This document shows positions 1 to 8,927 of a stretch of DNA of 64,000 nucleotides, one piece after another. Under the pieces are notes generated by a model, which ran no database searches, was not told where the DNA came from, and was given only the letters and a program-made list of their open reading frames with translations. Positions within the stretch are counted from its first letter, which is position 1. Each line of letters begins with the position of its first letter. A program made the translations under genes and the position numbers. Source of the DNA: G963666705 sp963666705 (GTDB lineage: Bacteria > Pseudomonadota > Alphaproteobacteria > CADEGL01); the NCBI GenBank assembly GCA_963666705.2, contig CAXXKO010000001.1, positions 248,001-312,000 on the forward strand, given 5' to 3'.

Positions 1-61
1 GTTGCTCGACGTGGATTCGCCGGATGCGCTGACCGCGATCAAGCGGGCGGGGAAGACGTGA
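1..61 (+). CDS. 3' end of a gene running in from outside the window, possibly a MobA-like nucleotidyltransferase
   Basis: The frame starting at base 2 is open and gives LLDVDSPDALTAIKRAGKT before a TGA at 59-61. That stop overlaps the ATG of the next gene (ATGA-type overlap), so the two are probably translationally coupled. A tail of the form D-V/I-D-[ST]-P-[ED]-[AD]-L is common at the C-terminus of MobA/MocA-like NTP transferases, which suggests that family, but 19 residues cannot prove it. Confidence 0.4.
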   Translation, partial: LLDVDSPDALTAIKRAGKT

Positions 62-513
62 TGGCGGGCGAGAAGCTCTACCAGGAGGCCATCAAGGGCC
101 ACGCCAAGCGCGGCTGCCGCAAGGGCCGGCTCACGAGCCCGGACGCGAGCGCCACGGTCGACAACCCCCTGTGCGGCGACCGGGTGACCGTCGACATCAA
201 CATCGAGGACGGCCGGGTCTCGGAGCTGGGCCACCATGTGCGCGGCTGCCTCCTGTGCGAGGCGGCGGCCTCGGTGATCGGCTGCAACGCGGTCGGCGAG
301 ACGCCGGCGGCCCTGCGCGCCGCGCGCGCGACGGCCGAGCGCCTGCTGCGGGGCGATGGCGGCGCGGCGAACGGAGAAGCAGCGGGGAGCTGGCCCGCGA
401 TCGCCGACTTCACGCCCGTGCGCAATTTCAAGAGCCGCCACGAATGCGTCCTCCTGCCCTTCGAGGCGCTCGCGAAGGCGCTCGACGAGGCGACGGGCGG
501 TCGCGACCGGTAG
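61..513 (+). CDS. SufU/IscU-like iron-sulfur cluster assembly scaffold
   Basis: This 150-residue cytosolic protein belongs to the NifU/IscU/SufU scaffold family, which holds a nascent Fe-S cluster or relays sulfur. The three family cysteines are visible: NPLCGD near residue 39, GCLLCEAAAS near residue 64 and RHECVLLP near residue 128, the last in the usual C-terminal F-x2-V...R-x2-C block. The linker between the second and third cysteines is typical of the SufU type. A GTG lies directly upstream at 58, but the ATG at 61 overlaps the preceding stop and is preferred. No suf or isc partner is visible inside the window. Confidence 0.85.
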   Translation: MAGEKLYQEAIKGHAKRGCRKGRLTSPDASATVDNPLCGDRVTVDINIEDGRVSELGHHVRGCLLCEAAASVIGCNAVGETPAALRAARATAERLLRGDGGAANGEAAGSWPAIADFTPVRNFKSRHECVLLPFEALAKALDEATGGRDR

Positions 514-533
514 GTGGGAGGGCACGCCGCACC

Positions 534-1817
534 ATGACCGCGGCAGATGCCGGCGCGGGCGCGCATGGCGGCGCGCGCGCCTGGCTGATCTGGGCCCTGG
601 GCTCGCTCTGCTTCGCCTACGCTTTCTTCCAGCGCGTGGCCCCGAGCGTCATGGTCGACGAGCTGATGCGCGACTTCGCCGTCGGCGCCGCCGTCCTCGG
701 CAACCTCTCCGCCATCTATTTCTACGCCTACGCCGGCCTCCAGATCCCGGTCGGCATGGCGCTCGACCGCTGGGGGCCGCGGCGCATGCTGACGGGCGCC
801 ATCTCCCTGGCGGCACTCGGCAGCGCCATCTTCGCGACCGCCGATTCCCTGGCCCTTGCCTATCTCGGCCGCCTCATGATCGGGGCCGGCTCGGCCGTGG
901 GCTTCGTCGGCACCCTGATGCTGGTGAGCCGCTGGTTCCCGATCGGGCGCTTCGCCTTCCTCTCGGGCATGACCATGCTGGTGGCCATGGCCGGCGGCGT
1001 CCTCGGCCAGGCGCCCTTGGCGCCCGTGGTCGAGGCCGTCGGCTGGCGCGCCACCCTCGCCGGCGCGGGTGCCTTCGGCGTCGTGCTGGCGGTCACCATC
1101 TGGCTCCTGGTCCGCGACCGGCCGCCGGGGCAGGCGGCCGATTCGGGCCACACCGCGGGCAGGGCCGGTCTCCTCGCCGATTTGCGCGTCGTGCTCTCCA
1201 GCCGGCAGAACTGGGTCGTCGGCTTCTACGGCGCCGCCATGTCGGGGCCGATGCTGTCCTATGCGGCCCTCTGGGGGGTGCCCCATATGATGCATATCCA
1301 CGGCCTCGGGCGCGCCGCCGCGGCCGGCTCGGCCTCGCTCGTGCTGCTCGGCTGGGCCGTCGGCGCGCCGGTTGCGGGCTGGTTTTCGGACCGCATCGGC
1401 CGGCGCAAGCTCCCCCTCATGGTGGCCGCGGCCCTGACCCTGGTGGTTTGGATCGTGGTGCTTTACGTGCCGGGGCTGCCGCTCCTGGCCGTGTGGCCGC
1501 TCCTGTTCCTCATCGGCGCGATCAGCGCGGCCATGATCCTCTGCTTCGCCATCGCGCGGGAGCAGGCGCCGCCGCGCATGAGCGGCGCCGTGGTCGGCTT
1601 CGTCAACAGCTTCACCGTGGGCGCGGGCGCGCTCATGTAGCCCCTCGTGGGCCTGTTCCTCGACCTCAATTGGGACGGCCGCATGGCGGCCGGTGCCCGC
1701 ATCTATTCGCACGCGGCCTACGATATGGCCTTCCTCACCATGCCGGGCGCCACGGCCTTGGCCGTCGTGCTGTCCTTCTTCGTGCGCGAGACCTGGTGCA
1801 AGCCGTTCGAGGGTTGA
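534..1817 (+). pseudogene. MFS transporter interrupted by an in-frame amber codon
   Basis: The frame encodes a 12-helix major facilitator protein. It has the loop 2-3 motif MALDRWGPRRM near residue 80 and the matching C-terminal-half loop WFSDRIGRRKLP. The first stretch ends at a TAG at 1638-1640, after GAGALM. The same frame continues as PLVGLFLDLNWDG and runs to a TGA at 1815-1817, giving 427 residues in all, the normal size. Related proteins usually carry GAGALxQPLxG here, so the TAG most simply arose from CAG. If real, the last transmembrane helix is lost. The start ATG at 534 is 21 bases after the SufU-like stop. Confidence 0.8.
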
Positions 1818-1849
1818 TACCAAGCTGCGGTGATAGGAACCCATTGATA

Positions 1850-3194
1850 CCATCGGGCATTGAATGAGACTCGTTTAGGGGATTCCCAATCGGAAGTCTG
1901 AATCAATCAAAAGTCTGAATCAATGAGGCGAACGGCTTTGGAGGTTCGCCATGAGCAGAGCGGTTTCGTTACGCGCGGATTTTGATGGTCCGCGTTTGCG
2001 TCGATTGGCCAAGGCATCGAAGGATGCGGGCCAGAGCCGGCGTCTTCTTGCGCTGGCGGTGATCTACGATGGGGGCCGGCGTACGGACGCGGCTCGGCTC
2101 GGCGATGTCGGGCTTCAAGTCATCCGCGACTGGGTTCTTCGGTTCAACGCCAAAGGGCCGGATGGTCTGATTGACGGCAAGGCGACGGGCAAGCCGCGCA
2201 AGCTCGACGATGCGCAACGCCAGGCTCTTGCCCGGCTCGTCGAGGACGGGCCGATCCCGGCGATCCACGGCGTTGTGCGCTGGCGCCGGAAGGACTTGGC
2301 GCTTTGGATATTCGAGGAGTTTGGCATCTCGCTTGAGGAGTCGAGCGTAGGCCGCGAGCTGCGGGCGCTGGGGTTCAGCAAGATATCGGCGCGGCCGCGG
2401 CACAAGGTCGAGGACGGGCCGATCCCGGCGATCCACGGCGTTGTGCGCTGGCGCCGGAAGGACTTGGCGCTTTGGATATTCGAGGAGTTTGGCATCTCGC
2501 TTGAGGAGTCGAGCGTAGGCCGCGAGCTGCGGGCGCTGGGGTTCAGCAAGATATCGGCGCGGCCGTCGGCACAAGGGGCAGAACGAGTTCGCGGTCGAGG
2601 ATTTTAAAAAAACTTCGCGGCCGAGCTGGAAGAGATCCGCACCGGCCTTCCAGCCGACACCGCCATAGAGATCTGGTGGCAGGACGAGGCCCGGGTCGGC
2701 CAGAAAACCAAGCTCACGCGGCGCTGGGCGAGACGCGGCAGCCGGCCCACGGCGGCCAAGGACCAACGTACGAAGTCGGCCTATATCTTTGGCGCCATCT
2801 GTCCCCAACGCGGCGTCGGCGCGGGCCTCGTCCTGCCCCGCTGCAACACCAAGGCCATGCAATGGCACCTCGATGAAATCTCGTCCCAGGTGGCGTCGGG
2901 CGCCCACGCCGTGCTCATCCTCGATCGGGCCGGATGGCACACCACCGGCAAGCTCGAAGTCCCGGCCAACATCACGCTGCTGCCCTTGCCGCCGAGGGCG
3001 CCCGAGCTGAACCCCGTGGAGAACATTTGGCAGTTCATGCGCGACAACTGGCTGTCCAACCGGATCTTCAAGTCATACGACGATATCGTCGCCATCTGTT
3101 GCCAAGCCTGGAACAAGCTCATCGACCAGCCGTGGAAGATCGTGTCCATCGGTCTGAGGAAATGGACACATGGGTTCTGATTAATGCTCGTTGG
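1850..3194 (+). mobile_element. IS630-family insertion sequence, copy 1
   Basis: The element runs from CCATCGGGCATT to AATGCTCGTTGG, imperfect inverted ends matching at 10 of 12 positions. It is flanked by the TA dinucleotide (1848-1849 and 3195-3196) that IS630/Tc1 elements duplicate. The same ends bound the copy at 41874-45934, which confirms the limits. This copy carries an internal tandem duplication of 168 bp in its transposase gene and a short duplication (AAGTCTGAATCAAT) ahead of it, so it is longer than an intact member. Confidence 0.9.
1951..3180 (+). pseudogene. IS630-family transposase with an internal tandem duplication
   Basis: The N-terminal half is the helix-turn-helix region, starting at ATG 1951 after GGAGG. 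The C-terminal half carries the DDE domain, with IWWQDEARVG, LILDRAGWHTT and PELNPVENIWQF. Bases 2239-2406 are repeated in frame at 2407-2575, but the second copy has one extra T (GGCCGTCGG against GGCCGCGG), which shifts the frame. The halves normally join across TTTTAAAAAAAC, a run of seven A typical of programmed -1 slippage in this family. With the duplication and inserted base the protein is probably inactive. Confidence 0.85.
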
Positions 3195-3474
3195 TATGAG
3201 ACGCTTGTCCAAGTCTTTCGGCAAGGAGCGCTTCGCGTAGCGATGCGGCGCATCGGAAGCGGAGCGCGACGCTGTCCGAAAGGCTTGGACAAGCGCCCGA
3301 AGGGTCGCCTCTCCGGCTCCCCGGACGTCGTCGCGAACGCTTGCCGATGCGCCGCATCGCCCGCGCGCCCGTTCCTAGCCGGGGAGCCGGAGAGGCGATC
3401 TCAATGGGTTCCTATCACCGCAGCTTGGTATGAGCACGGGGCGCGCCATCGGGTGGGCGTGGTAGGATCGGCCC

Positions 3475-3900
3475 ATGATCCGCATCGGCCCCAATATCGC
3501 CATCTGGGACTCCGAGATCGAGGAGAGCTTCATCCGCGCCTCGGGCCCGGGCGGCCAGAACGTCAACAAGGTCTCGAGCGCCGTCGAGCTGCGCTTCGAC
3601 GCCGCGCGCTCGCCCGGCGTGCCGGCAGACGTGCTGATCCGCCTGCGCGCGGCCGCGGGCCGGCGCATGACGGCCGCCGGCGTCCTCATCATCAAGGCCG
3701 AGCGCTACCGCACCCAGGATCGCAACCGTGCCGACGCGCGGGCGCGGCTCATGGCCCTCCTCGAGACGGCGGCCACGGCACCCGCCGCCCGCCGCCGCGT
3801 GCCCCTGCCCGCCGGCCTCGAGAAGCGGCGCCTGCGGAAGAAGAAGCAGCGCGGCGAAACCAAGCATCGGCGCCGCGCCGTGGATGTGAATGAGGATTGA
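3475..3900 (+). CDS. arfB: Ribosome-rescue peptidyl-tRNA hydrolase ArfB (YaeJ)
   Basis: ArfB enters stalled ribosomes lacking mRNA in the A site and hydrolyses the peptidyl-tRNA. The 141-residue protein has the release-factor GGQ motif at residues 26-28 (SGPGGQNVNKVSS). A basic C-terminal tail rich in Lys and Arg (KRRLRKKKQR) is the part that in characterised ArfB lies in the mRNA channel. Length and domain order match the family. It starts at ATG 3475, 41 bases past the palindromic element, and no operon partner is adjacent. Confidence 0.92.
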   Translation: MIRIGPNIAIWDSEIEESFIRASGPGGQNVNKVSSAVELRFDAARSPGVPADVLIRLRAAAGRRMTAAGVLIIKAERYRTQDRNRADARARLMALLETAATAPAARRRVPLPAGLEKRRLRKKKQRGETKHRRRAVDVNED

Positions 3901-3957
3901 AGGCGTGTCGCTGAGCAGTATAAATCGGACAGTAATAATGTATTTTCAATTAGTTAT

Positions 3958-5032
3958 CGTCCCTATCCGGTTAAGGCAGGTCGTGCGCCCTAGGGTTGCA
4001 AGCCGTGGATCAACTGGCGGTATGTGATGGTTGGCCGGGCCATGGCGCGGCTCAGGACGAAGTCGCCGAGGTCGTCGATCCGCCGGCGGCGGTTGAAGCG
4101 ATAGGCCCATTCCCGGCCATAGCGCGGCAAGTGCTTGGCGCTGACGCCATGGTAAGTGCCGTTGAGCCAGGTCTTGAGGTTGCTGAACAGGACGTGGATG
4201 ATCGGCATCTGCGTCTCGGCGTTCTTGCCTTGGCCTTGGACGGTGGGCTGGTGCCGGTAGACGGCGCCGAGCCCGGCATAGCCCTTGAAATCGTCGGTCA
4301 GCAGGCGCGCGCCCGGCGTCACGGCGGCCCGCACGAAGCCGCCGAGCTGCTCGGCATTGGCCCGGGGCAGGATGGCAAGTCGCGCCCGGCCGGCGACGAA
4401 GCCGCTGCCCTCGACCCCCTTGCCCGGCGCCACCGCCACCTTCTCCACCGCCAGCACGAGCAGGCTCTTGTTGGCATTGGCCATCCCGCGGCCCCGGCTC
4501 TCGGGCTTGCCGCGCCCGCCGTAGTAGCTCTCATCGACCTCGACCATGCCGTCCAGCAACGCATCCGGCCGCTCCGCCAAGCCATGGCGCAGCTTGTGAG
4601 CCATCAGCCATGCGGTCTCATAGCGAAGCCCCAGCTCGCGCGCCAGGAACAGGGCCGAGACCCCGCGCTTGTCCCGCCCCATCAACCACGCCGCCAGGAA
4701 CCATTTGGGCAACGGTGTGCGGGTGCGGTGGAAGATGGTTCCCGCCGTCACCGACTCTTGACGACCGCAAGCCGCGCATTCGAAGACGCGCGCCCGCGCC
4801 TTGTGCCGATAGCCCCGCCGGTGCCCGCAGCGGGCGCACGCAAACCCAGACGGCCAGCGTCGATCCGCCAAGGCCAGGATGCACGATTCCTCGTCTCGGT
4901 AGCGCTCTTGGAACGTCAACAAGCCGCTCATGCCCTGTCTCCCGACCAATCCTCAGAGGCGGGAACAGTACACCCTTAGAGCGAACATATAAAGAACACT
5001 CGGTCGCTACCTGCATTAACCGGATAGGGACG
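3958..5032 (-). mobile_element. IS1595-family insertion sequence, copy 1
   Basis: The element is 1075 bp, beginning CGTCCCTATCCGGTTAA and ending with the inverted complement. It is flanked by a perfect 8-bp direct repeat TTAGTTAT at 3950-3957 and 5033-5040, the duplication length expected for IS1595. A second copy of exactly the same length lies at 40688-41762 in the opposite orientation. The right target duplication ends one base before the one flanking the CHAT-gene unit. Confidence 0.95.
3990..4931 (-). CDS. IS1595-family transposase (copy 1)
   Basis: The protein has an N-terminal zinc ribbon, CARCGHRRGY followed about 15 residues later by CAACGRQ, and then the IS1595 (ISXO2-like) catalytic domain with VDESYYGGRGK. 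I chose ATG 4931 (MSGLLTFQER) because GGGAGACAGGGC lies just upstream; a TTG start would add six residues. The frame ends at a TAG where copy 2 has CAG, so this copy is eight residues shorter at the C-terminus. The other differences are few. It is probably still functional. Confidence 0.9.
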   Translation of the reverse strand: MSGLLTFQERYRDEESCILALADRRWPSGFACARCGHRRGYRHKARARVFECAACGRQESVTAGTIFHRTRTPLPKWFLAAWLMGRDKRGVSALFLARELGLRYETAWLMAHKLRHGLAERPDALLDGMVEVDESYYGGRGKPESRGRGMANANKSLLVLAVEKVAVAPGKGVEGSGFVAGRARLAILPRANAEQLGGFVRAAVTPGARLLTDDFKGYAGLGAVYRHQPTVQGQGKNAETQMPIIHVLFSNLKTWLNGTYHGVSAKHLPRYGREWAYRFNRRRRIDDLGDFVLSRAMARPTITYRQLIHGLQP

Positions 5033-5315
5033 TTAGTTATAGTTCGAACCGTGCCTATCCGGTTAAGACAGACACCCACTACATATAGAGTAAACGGCGC
5101 GCCATGCTGACACCGCCCAATCGGCTGCTTTTGACTCGGTGCGGACTCTAGCATTCCTCGGCTAGCGCCGATGACGAAGGCATGAGGTAAAGGGCGGCGC
5201 TCAGACCGCTCGCCGCAGGAAGCGCGGTGAGTTTCGGGCCGCCAGCTTCCGAGCGCCAACCAGTGATCCACGCTCCGCGAAACTGGCACCAGATTACTCG
5301 GGAAGTCGCGGCCTT

Positions 5316-5376
5316 AAGCAATTGTGAACCACTCCGCGCGCAGTATCCCGCTAGGCACATGCGGTCGATGCGAAAG
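5316..5376. promoter_or_regulatory. 60-base segment repeated near flhX; possible promoter or regulatory site
   Basis: This stretch, starting around CAATTGTGAACCAC, is similar at about 49 of 60 positions to the segment at 59755-59815 upstream of the flhX-like gene. The shared core is GCAGTATCCCGC followed by AGGCAC. Neither copy reads as conserved protein here. The rest of 5091-5443 holds no gene that I can support. Confidence 0.4.
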
Positions 5377-5443
5377 TTCGGGATTTGTCAGGTTCTTTAT
5401 CTTTTGCCACGCGTTGTCGTCCCGAGATCATTAGTGGTGCGCG

Positions 5444-5731
5444 ATGGAAGTTCTGCTGATTCCGATTTTCACCGTCATGGCCGTCGTCGGCCTGGTCGTC
5501 GCCGTCGATAACTCGACAGTCATATTCGATCCAATCACGGTGCCGCCCGAATGGGAGAACAGGGGCTATACGTCCATCGTCCGTTACCAGCGAACACTGC
5601 TGGTGGTCGGCGTGATCCGGCGGGCCAAGCAAGTGGGGTATGGTCGTCAAACGTTTCTCGCTGTTGCGGCCCAGCCAACATTTGAGCAGGATGGACGCTG
5701 GAACATGAGCCAAGTGGCACATGTCGAATAA
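5444..5731 (+). CDS. Short ORF with an N-terminal membrane segment, probably a gene fragment
   Basis: The 95-residue frame begins with a hydrophobic segment (LLIPIFTVMAVVGLVVAV) and then FDPITVPPEWENRGYTSIV. The last part resembles the start of membrane-anchored TPR proteins in which a VP-x-[EW]-x3-RGYT block follows the first helix (family impression only). After TSIV the sequence loses any recognisable pattern, and a +1 shift there would read VVTSE. It overlaps the start of the CHAT gene by 11 bases. It may be a truncated gene carried along with the unit; expression is uncertain. Confidence 0.35.
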   Translation: MEVLLIPIFTVMAVVGLVVAVDNSTVIFDPITVPPEWENRGYTSIVRYQRTLLVVGVIRRAKQVGYGRQTFLAVAAQPTFEQDGRWNMSQVAHVE

Positions 5732-8700
5732 ATGGCGCCGCACCTGCCTCGCGGTCGCCGGCACGGTCATCTCGAGCGCGCTTCTCATCAGCCCCGCCAA
5801 TGCCGACCGGGGCGACCACGATCTGTGGCCCACGGTACCCGCACAATCCGAAGAGACCGAGGAGCAAACGGAGCCGGCGCCCGAGGCCGGGGAGGCAGCC
5901 AGCTTTGTCCCTCCGCCGCGAACGATCGACGACATCACGGCCGTCCTCGAAGGCTACAAGCGCGCCGACGTGCTAGCAGCGGAACGGGACCGCGCGCTGG
6001 CCGATGCGGCGCCGCCAGCGGGTCTCGAAGGATCCGCCCTCGTCGAGTTCTACGAGGAACGGGGCATGGCGGCGGGCCGGATCGGCCGCGTCCGGCAACA
6101 GATCGACGACCACACGAAGGCGGTGGAGCTCGCCTATAAGGGGCACTACGCGGACAAGGACCGGCTGCTGTGGGAGCTCTCGATCGCCGAGTCGGTCGGC
6201 GGCAGCCTTGCCGATTCAATCGAACATGCCAACAAAGCCATCGACGCGATCCCTCGAAAATGGGCCGGCCTAGGTATCGGGTACCGGAGCATCCTGGCGG
6301 CCCGTCTGGCACGCTCGGGCAATTTGGCGCAAGCCGAGATCAAATTCGAGAAGGCGGAACGGACGCTGGAGATTGCCCGCGGTTGGACGGAATGGGGTCA
6401 ATTTGGCGGGCTCTGGCGGTCGCACATTTTCATCGCCAAGGCCATTCTGCTCTATTCCCGTGGCGAGTACATGGAGGCGGAACCGTTTTACGAGGCGGCC
6501 ATCCAACTGCTCGAGGAGAATGCCGATCAATTCGACGACAAGCCGCGCATGAAATTCCACCTCTGGTACGAAGCCGTCCTCGGCAAGTTCGCGCTAAGCC
6601 TCTTGCGGGGGGGCAATCCAGTTGAGGCCGAGCTTCAGGCCCGTGCTGCGCTAACCTCGAGCCTCGATCGCACCGGCCGCTATACCCCCGACACGGCAAT
6701 GGCGCTCTCGCATCTGATCCCGACGATCTCCGAGCAGGGGCGCCACGAGGAGGTCGAGCCCCTGGCGCGCGCGACGTTGGAGATCTACGACGTCATCGGC
6801 GCCCCAGCCGACTCCTACAACCGACTGCAGACGCGGCGTTGGCTGGCCGAGAGCCTGTTGGCCCAGGGGCGCTGGGAGGAGGCGCTGACCGAGTACGAAG
6901 CGATCGGCACGGCGCTGGCGGGCGATCCCGGCCTCCTCGAAGGCGCCTTCGGGCACGATCTCGGCTGGCCCCTCGCCCTGCTTCGAGTCGGCCGGGCGGA
7001 CGAGGCCGCCGGGTTGGCGCAAAGGGCGATGGACCGGAACGCGCGCCTGTTGGGGCCGAAGCACTACAACACGGCCGAGGCGAGCGCGGTGCTGGCCATG
7101 GCGCTCGCCGCCACCGGCGACCACGGGGCCGCGCGCGAGCTATTCGCCGAAAGCGTCCCCATCCTGCTGTCGCGGTCGCGGCAATCGACCGGGGAGGAAG
7201 TGACCCGGGCGATGCGCGATCTGCGTCTCGGCCACATCCTCGAAGCCTATATCGGCCTGCTGGCGGCGCTCCATGGGGCCGCGGGCGACGCCGAGGACCA
7301 GGCGAGGCTCGCGGCCGAGGCGTTCCGCCTGGCCGAGGCGGCGCGCGGGCGCAACGTTCAGCGCGCGCTCGCGGCGAGCAGCACGCGCGCGGCCGTGCGC
7401 GATCCAGCGCTCGCCGACCTCATCCGCCAGGAACAGGACGCGCAGAAGCAGATCGCGGCGCTCAACGGCCTCCTCGTCAACATGATGGCCGCACCCGACG
7501 ACCAGCGCGACCCCGCGGCCGTCCTGGCGCTGCGGACGCGGATCGACGGCCTGCGCGACACGCGCGCGGCCTTCGCCGAGCAGATCGAGGACGCGTTCCC
7601 CGAATATGCCGAGCTCATGAGCCCGCGGCCCGCCACCATCGCCGAGGTGCAGGCCAACTTGAGCGCGGGCGAGGCGCTCATCGCCACCTTCGTGGGCGAG
7701 GACGGGACCTATGTCTGGGCCATCCCGAAGGCGGGCCCGGTGGCCTTTACAGCCGCACCGATCAGCGCCCGGGACCTCTCGCTCCAGGTCGCGATCCTGC
7801 GCGGCGAGGTCGATTCGGGCGCCCACACCCTCGACGAGGTGCCGGCCTTCGACGTCGCCGGGGCCTACGACCTCTACGTCGCGCTTCTGGAGCCGGTCGC
7901 GGCCGGCTGGTGGGAGGCCGAGAGCCTCTTCGTCGTGACCCACGGCCCGCTCGGCTATCTGCCCTTCTCGGTCCTGCCCACCGGGCCGGTCGAGGCGGTG
8001 GCCGATACGGTGCCCGCCTTCGCCGGCTACCGCGACATTCCCTGGCTCGCGCGCACCCATGCGGTCACCGTGCTGCCCTCGGTGGCGTCGCTCCAGTCGC
8101 TCCGCGCGCTGGGGCCGGGCGACCCGAGCCGGCGCGCGCTCGCCGGGTTCGGCGACCCCTTCTTCACCTTCGCGCAGGCCGAGGCGGCGGCGGGCGCGGG
8201 CGACACGCTGGCGTCGCGCGGGTTCTCCGGGGCGGGGGTCGAGCTTGCCCTGCGCGAGGCACCGGACGTGGCGGATATGAGCAGCGCCCAGCTCGCCATC
8301 CTGCCGCGCCTGCCCGATACCCGTGCCGAAGTCGAGAGCATTGCGCTGGCGCTCGACGCCGACCTCTCCCAGGACGTCTTCCTGGGCCGCGAGGCCAACG
8401 AGCAGCGGGTCAAGACCATGGACCTCTCGGACCGCAGGGTCCTCGTCTTCGCCACCCACGGGCTGGTGCCGGGGGACCTCGACGGCCTGACCCAGCCGGC
8501 CCTGGCGCTCTCGGCACCCGAGGTGGCGGACGTGGACGGCGACGGCCTCCTGACCATGGGCGAGATATTGGGCCTCGAGCTCAACGCCGACTGGGTGGTG
8601 CTCTCGGCCTGCAACACGGGCTCGGGCGATGGGGCCGGGGCCGAGGCGGTCTCGGGCCTGGGCCGCGCCTTCTTCTATGCCGGCACGCGGGCGCTCCTGG

Positions 8701-8927
8701 TCAGCAACTGGCCGGTGCACTCGATCTCGGCCAAGGCGCTGACGACCGATCTGTTCCGGCGCCAGGGCGCCGATCCGTCCCTGGGCCGGGCCGAGGCCCT
8801 GCGCCAGGCCATGCTGGGCGTCATGGATGGCCCCGGCTATATCGATCAGGGCACGGGCCGGACGATGTTCACCTACGCCCACCCCATGTTCTGGGCGCCC
8901 TTCTCCGTCGTCGGCGACGGCGGCTGA
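5721..8927 (+). CDS. Secreted TPR-CHAT domain protein (caspase-like peptidase)
   Basis: The 1068-residue protein starts with a basic N-terminus and a hydrophobic stretch ending SPANA (about residue 28), a likely Sec signal peptide. Residues 90-560 are helical TPR-type repeats (for example YMEAEPFYEAAIQLL and HYNTAEASAVLAMALAATGD). The C-terminal 400 residues form a CHAT domain, with the catalytic His at H913 (FATHGL) and Cys at C964 (LSACNTG). Just before it is an EF-hand-like loop, DVDGDGLLTMGE, at 937-948. CHAT proteins are clan CD peptidases that cleave protein targets; the target here is unknown. It is the main cargo of the inverted-repeat-bounded unit. Confidence 0.85.
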   Translation: MSNKWRRTCLAVAGTVISSALLISPANADRGDHDLWPTVPAQSEETEEQTEPAPEAGEAASFVPPPRTIDDITAVLEGYKRADVLAAERDRALADAAPPAGLEGSALVEFYEERGMAAGRIGRVRQQIDDHTKAVELAYKGHYADKDRLLWELSIAESVGGSLADSIEHANKAIDAIPRKWAGLGIGYRSILAARLARSGNLAQAEIKFEKAERTLEIARGWTEWGQFGGLWRSHIFIAKAILLYSRGEYMEAEPFYEAAIQLLEENADQFDDKPRMKFHLWYEAVLGKFALSLLRGGNPVEAELQARAALTSSLDRTGRYTPDTAMALSHLIPTISEQGRHEEVEPLARATLEIYDVIGAPADSYNRLQTRRWLAESLLAQGRWEEALTEYEAIGTALAGDPGLLEGAFGHDLGWPLALLRVGRADEAAGLAQRAMDRNARLLGPKHYNTAEASAVLAMALAATGDHGAARELFAESVPILLSRSRQSTGEEVTRAMRDLRLGHILEAYIGLLAALHGAAGDAEDQARLAAEAFRLAEAARGRNVQRALAASSTRAAVRDPALADLIRQEQDAQKQIAALNGLLVNMMAAPDDQRDPAAVLALRTRIDGLRDTRAAFAEQIEDAFPEYAELMSPRPATIAEVQANLSAGEALIATFVGEDGTYVWAIPKAGPVAFTAAPISARDLSLQVAILRGEVDSGAHTLDEVPAFDVAGAYDLYVALLEPVAAGWWEAESLFVVTHGPLGYLPFSVLPTGPVEAVADTVPAFAGYRDIPWLARTHAVTVLPSVASLQSLRALGPGDPSRRALAGFGDPFFTFAQAEAAAGAGDTLASRGFSGAGVELALREAPDVADMSSAQLAILPRLPDTRAEVESIALALDADLSQDVFLGREANEQRVKTMDLSDRRVLVFATHGLVPGDLDGLTQPALALSAPEVADVDGDGLLTMGEILGLELNADWVVLSACNTGSGDGAGAEAVSGLGRAFFYAGTRALLVSNWPVHSISAKALTTDLFRRQGADPSLGRAEALRQAMLGVMDGPGYIDQGTGRTMFTYAHPMFWAPFSVVGDGG

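Larger units (their letters stand above)
1818..3430. repeat. MITE-like palindromic element split by an IS630 copy
   Basis: A perfect 31-base inverted repeat lies at 1817-1847 (begins ATACCAAGCTGCGGTGATAG) and 3401-3431. Subtracting the IS630 copy and one TA leaves about 266 bp with these termini, flanked on both sides by TGA. The body at 3197-3400 is built of further nested inverted repeats: CTTGTCCAAG with CTTGGACAAG, GATGCGGCGCATCGG with its complement, and GCCTCTCCGGCTCCCCGG with its complement. No reading frame is convincing. It looks like a miniature transposable or REP-type element into which IS630 jumped later. Confidence 0.7.

Noticed and set aside
78..1853. Long minus-strand open frame of 591 codons opposite the SufU and MFS genes, and many similar long frames
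   Set aside because: Low-complexity, Arg/Gly/Ala/His-rich translations opposite real genes in GC-rich DNA; they are shadows without motifs.
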